Both the position numbers and the translations under genes were made by a program. From Chitinophaga pinensis (GTDB lineage Bacteria > Bacteroidota > Bacteroidia > M30B66): a stretch of 6,760 nucleotides of DNA. Location: NCBI GenBank assembly GCA_943330985.1, contig CALQJV010000069.1, positions 1 to 6,760 on the forward strand, written 5' to 3'. Positions 5,499 through 6,760 of the stretch are shown piece by piece. The notes under the pieces are model-generated. The model had not been told where the DNA came from and did not search any database. It saw only the letters and a list, made by a program, of their open reading frames with translations. Each line of letters starts with the position of its first letter. Within the stretch, counting starts at the first letter, position 1.

Positions 5499-6200
5499 TT
5501 ATTTTATTGATTTAATCAACTCATCCACCAATTTAGGCATTGCCTTACCAGCAGTCTCTTGAATATGTGTTAATCTGAACATCTCAGTTTGAAGATCTTC
5601 CGATGGGTCGACTAAGAATTTTCTGCTTCCGTAAGGTGCATGATTTAGCAAACCTGCGGCTGGGTAAACTTGCAATGAAGTACCAATAACAATTACGATA
5701 TCGGCCTGTTTTACAAGTTCAATGGCAGGTTCAATCATGGGAACTTGTTCGCCAAACCAAACAATATGCGGCCGAAGTTGAGTTCCTCTTTCACATAAAT
5801 CTCCCAATTTCAACTCCCATCCCGAAGTTGGATAAACCAATTCCTCAAAAACCTCGCTTCGCACTTTCAGCAGTTCACCATGCAAATGCAACACATTTTC
5901 TGAACCCGCTCTTTCGTGCAAATCATCCACATTTTGAGTAATTATCTGCGTCGGAAAATGCTTGGCCAATTTCACAAGTGCCTTATGTGCCGCATTGGGG
6001 CTTGATTCTAAAAGATGCTTTCTGCGTTGATTATAAAATTCTAAAACCAAGGTGGGATTCCGTTTCCAACCTTCAGGTGTGGCAACATCTTCAATAGCAT
6101 GCTCTTCCCACAAGCCGCCACTATCGCGAAATGTTTTTATGCCACTTTCTGAACTTATTCCGGCACCTGTAAGGACAACAATACGAGTGATTTTAGACAT
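5499..6200 (-). CDS. cobB: NAD-dependent protein deacylase, SIR2 family class III (CobB-like)
   Basis: A 233-residue cytoplasmic sirtuin. It removes acyl groups from lysine side chains using NAD, releasing nicotinamide and O-acyl-ADP-ribose. NAD-binding motifs are present: GAGISSESG (12-20), FRD (24-26), QNVDDLHERAG (89-99) and GTS (173-175). His107 in HLHGEL is the catalytic base. Tyr56 and Arg59 in FYNQRR correspond to the class III pair (Tyr92/Arg95 in E. coli CobB) that binds acidic acyl groups, so desuccinylase or demalonylase activity is predicted alongside deacetylase activity. Where CobB has its zinc-binding cysteines, this protein has only one Cys in its whole length (136, in GDLCERG), so the zinc site is absent; related Bacteroidota sirtuins appear to share this. 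The length is normal and complete. It is divergent from the malic enzyme gene and convergent with the beta-barrel gene. Confidence 0.95.
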   Translation of the reverse strand: MSKITRIVVLTGAGISSESGIKTFRDSGGLWEEHAIEDVATPEGWKRNPTLVLEFYNQRRKHLLESSPNAAHKALVKLAKHFPTQIITQNVDDLHERAGSENVLHLHGELLKVRSEVFEELVYPTSGWELKLGDLCERGTQLRPHIVWFGEQVPMIEPAIELVKQADIVIVIGTSLQVYPAAGLLNHAPYGSRKFLVDPSEDLQTEMFRLTHIQETAGKAMPKLVDELIKSIK

Positions 6201-6224
6201 CTGAAATGGTTGAAAAATGAATTT

Positions 6225-6255
6225 TAAAAATAGATTTTTTTCATCGACTAAACAA
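6225..6255 (-). promoter_or_regulatory. candidate promoter for the sirtuin gene
   Basis: On the minus strand a TTG (6255-6253) is followed, 20 nt later, by TATTTTTA (6232-6225), a 7 of 8 match to TAnnTTTG. The spacing is within the normal Bacteroidota range. Transcription would start near 6218, about 18 nt before the ATG at 6200. Confidence 0.35.
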
Positions 6256-6303
6256 TGTTGAAAACCACCTTATAAAACAGGCAGCATTTGCCTTGATTTC
6301 TTT

Positions 6304-6330
6304 TACTTTTGCGGTTCTCCGTTTGGGAGA
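6304..6330 (+). promoter_or_regulatory. candidate -7 element and leader hairpin for the malic enzyme gene
   Basis: TACTTTTG at 6304-6311 is a full match to TAnnTTTG. A TTTG at 6287-6290 lies 13 nt upstream, closer than the usual -33 spacing. The expected start of transcription, near 6317, coincides with a 5-bp hairpin (TCTCC at 6316-6320, GGAGA at 6326-6330, loop GTTTG), leaving a leader of about 40 nt. Whether the hairpin matters is unknown. Confidence 0.4.
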
Positions 6331-6357
6331 TAAAAATATCAAACTACTGCATTTCAA

Positions 6358-6760
6358 ATGAGTATGAACGATTATAAAAAGAAACAAGCCCTTGATTACC
6401 ACGCTAATGGTCGTCCGGGTAAAATTGAAGTCATTTCAAGCAAGCCAACCTCCACTCAACGCGACCTTTCTTTGGCTTATTCGCCGGGCGTTGCTGAACC
6501 CTGTTTGGAAATTGCCAACAACCCCGAAGATGTATATAAATATACAACCAAGGGAAATTTAGTAGCCGTCATTTCGAATGGAACTGCTGTATTGGGTCTT
6601 GGAAATATTGGCCCCGAAGCATCCAAACCCGTAATGGAAGGAAAAGGTGTTTTGTTTAAAATATTTGCTGATATCGATGTTTTCGATATCGAAGTTGACG
6701 CTACCGATATCGATAAATTTGTGGAAACCGTTCAAGCCATTTCCCCCACATTTGGAGGAA
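6358..6760 (+). CDS. maeB: malic enzyme (MaeB-type), N-terminal part, continues past window
   Basis: The frame is open from ATG 6358 to the right edge, giving 134 codons. Malic enzyme oxidatively decarboxylates malate to pyruvate and CO2 with reduction of NAD(P), linking the TCA cycle to pyruvate and supplying NAD(P)H. Recognisable family stretches are [15 protein letters not shown] near the start, [12 protein letters not shown], the [16 protein letters not shown] block, [11 protein letters not shown], then [14 protein letters not shown] and [12 protein letters not shown]. These match the N-terminal malic domain of bacterial MaeB-type enzymes, which usually carry a C-terminal phosphotransacetylase-like domain; that half lies outside the window. 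A second ATG at 6364 is an alternative start two codons later. Codon use and GC (48% in one line counted) resemble the sirtuin gene and differ from the AT-rich block upstream. Confidence 0.93.
   Translation, partial: MSMNDYKKKQALDYHANGRPGKIEVISSKPTSTQRDLSLAYSPGVAEPCLEIANNPEDVYKYTTKGNLVAVISNGTAVLGLGNIGPEASKPVMEGKGVLFKIFADIDVFDIEVDATDIDKFVETVQAISPTFGG

Noticed and set aside
6668..6718. Repeated GATATCGA-like palindromes near the right edge, with a similar one at 151-160 in the exporter
   Set aside because: They encode Asp-Ile-Asp/Glu residues conserved in malic enzyme ([10 protein letters not shown]...DID), and the exporter copy is a single coding match. This is codon coincidence, not an operator array.
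1..6760. CRISPR array, tRNA/rRNA genes, insertion sequences or phage genes
   Set aside because: I saw no regularly spaced repeats, no cloverleaf-like sequence, no transposase or integrase motifs and no target-site duplications.

Overview
The window looks like a chromosomal segment of a Bacteroidota bacterium, probably from the Flavobacteriales/Sphingobacteriales side, although this cannot be fixed from the sequence alone. The evidence is low GC, no clear Shine-Dalgarno sites, A-rich leaders, several matches to the Bacteroidota -7 element TAnnTTTG, signal peptides that place Gln at the presumed mature N-terminus, and proteins of characteristic Bacteroidota type.

Layout: (1) 1-491, the 3' end of an RND/MMPL-type exporter, plus strand. 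(2) 663-1658, two small exported proteins, plus strand: a periplasmic-type protein of unknown function and a short lipoprotein. (3) 1664-1718, a perfect 26-bp inverted repeat with a 3-nt loop, placed as a bidirectional terminator between convergent units. (4) 4744-1707, a tightly overlapping four-gene minus-strand operon: an exported YidD-domain protein, two TPR-like membrane proteins that share a C-terminal PGxGxxYxG...FYxG domain, and an exported seven-bladed WD40 propeller. (5) 5030-5494, a small outer-membrane beta-barrel-like protein, plus strand. (6) 6200-5499, a class III sirtuin deacylase (CobB-like), minus strand. (7) 6358-6760, the 5' end of a malic enzyme, plus strand, divergent from the sirtuin.

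The conserved housekeeping-type genes (exporter, sirtuin, malic enzyme) are visibly richer in GC (about 40-48% in lines I counted) than the genes of unknown function between them (17-35% in lines I counted). The middle of the window therefore reads as an accessory or fast-evolving block of envelope proteins between conserved genes.

The most interesting item is the four-gene operon. All four products carry a signal peptide, the reading frames overlap (4 nt, 62-92 nt and 13 nt), and the set combines a membrane-insertion-factor domain, two paralogous TPR/membrane proteins and a protein-interaction propeller. I infer an envelope-located complex, possibly linked to membrane-protein assembly. The sequence does not prove a function.
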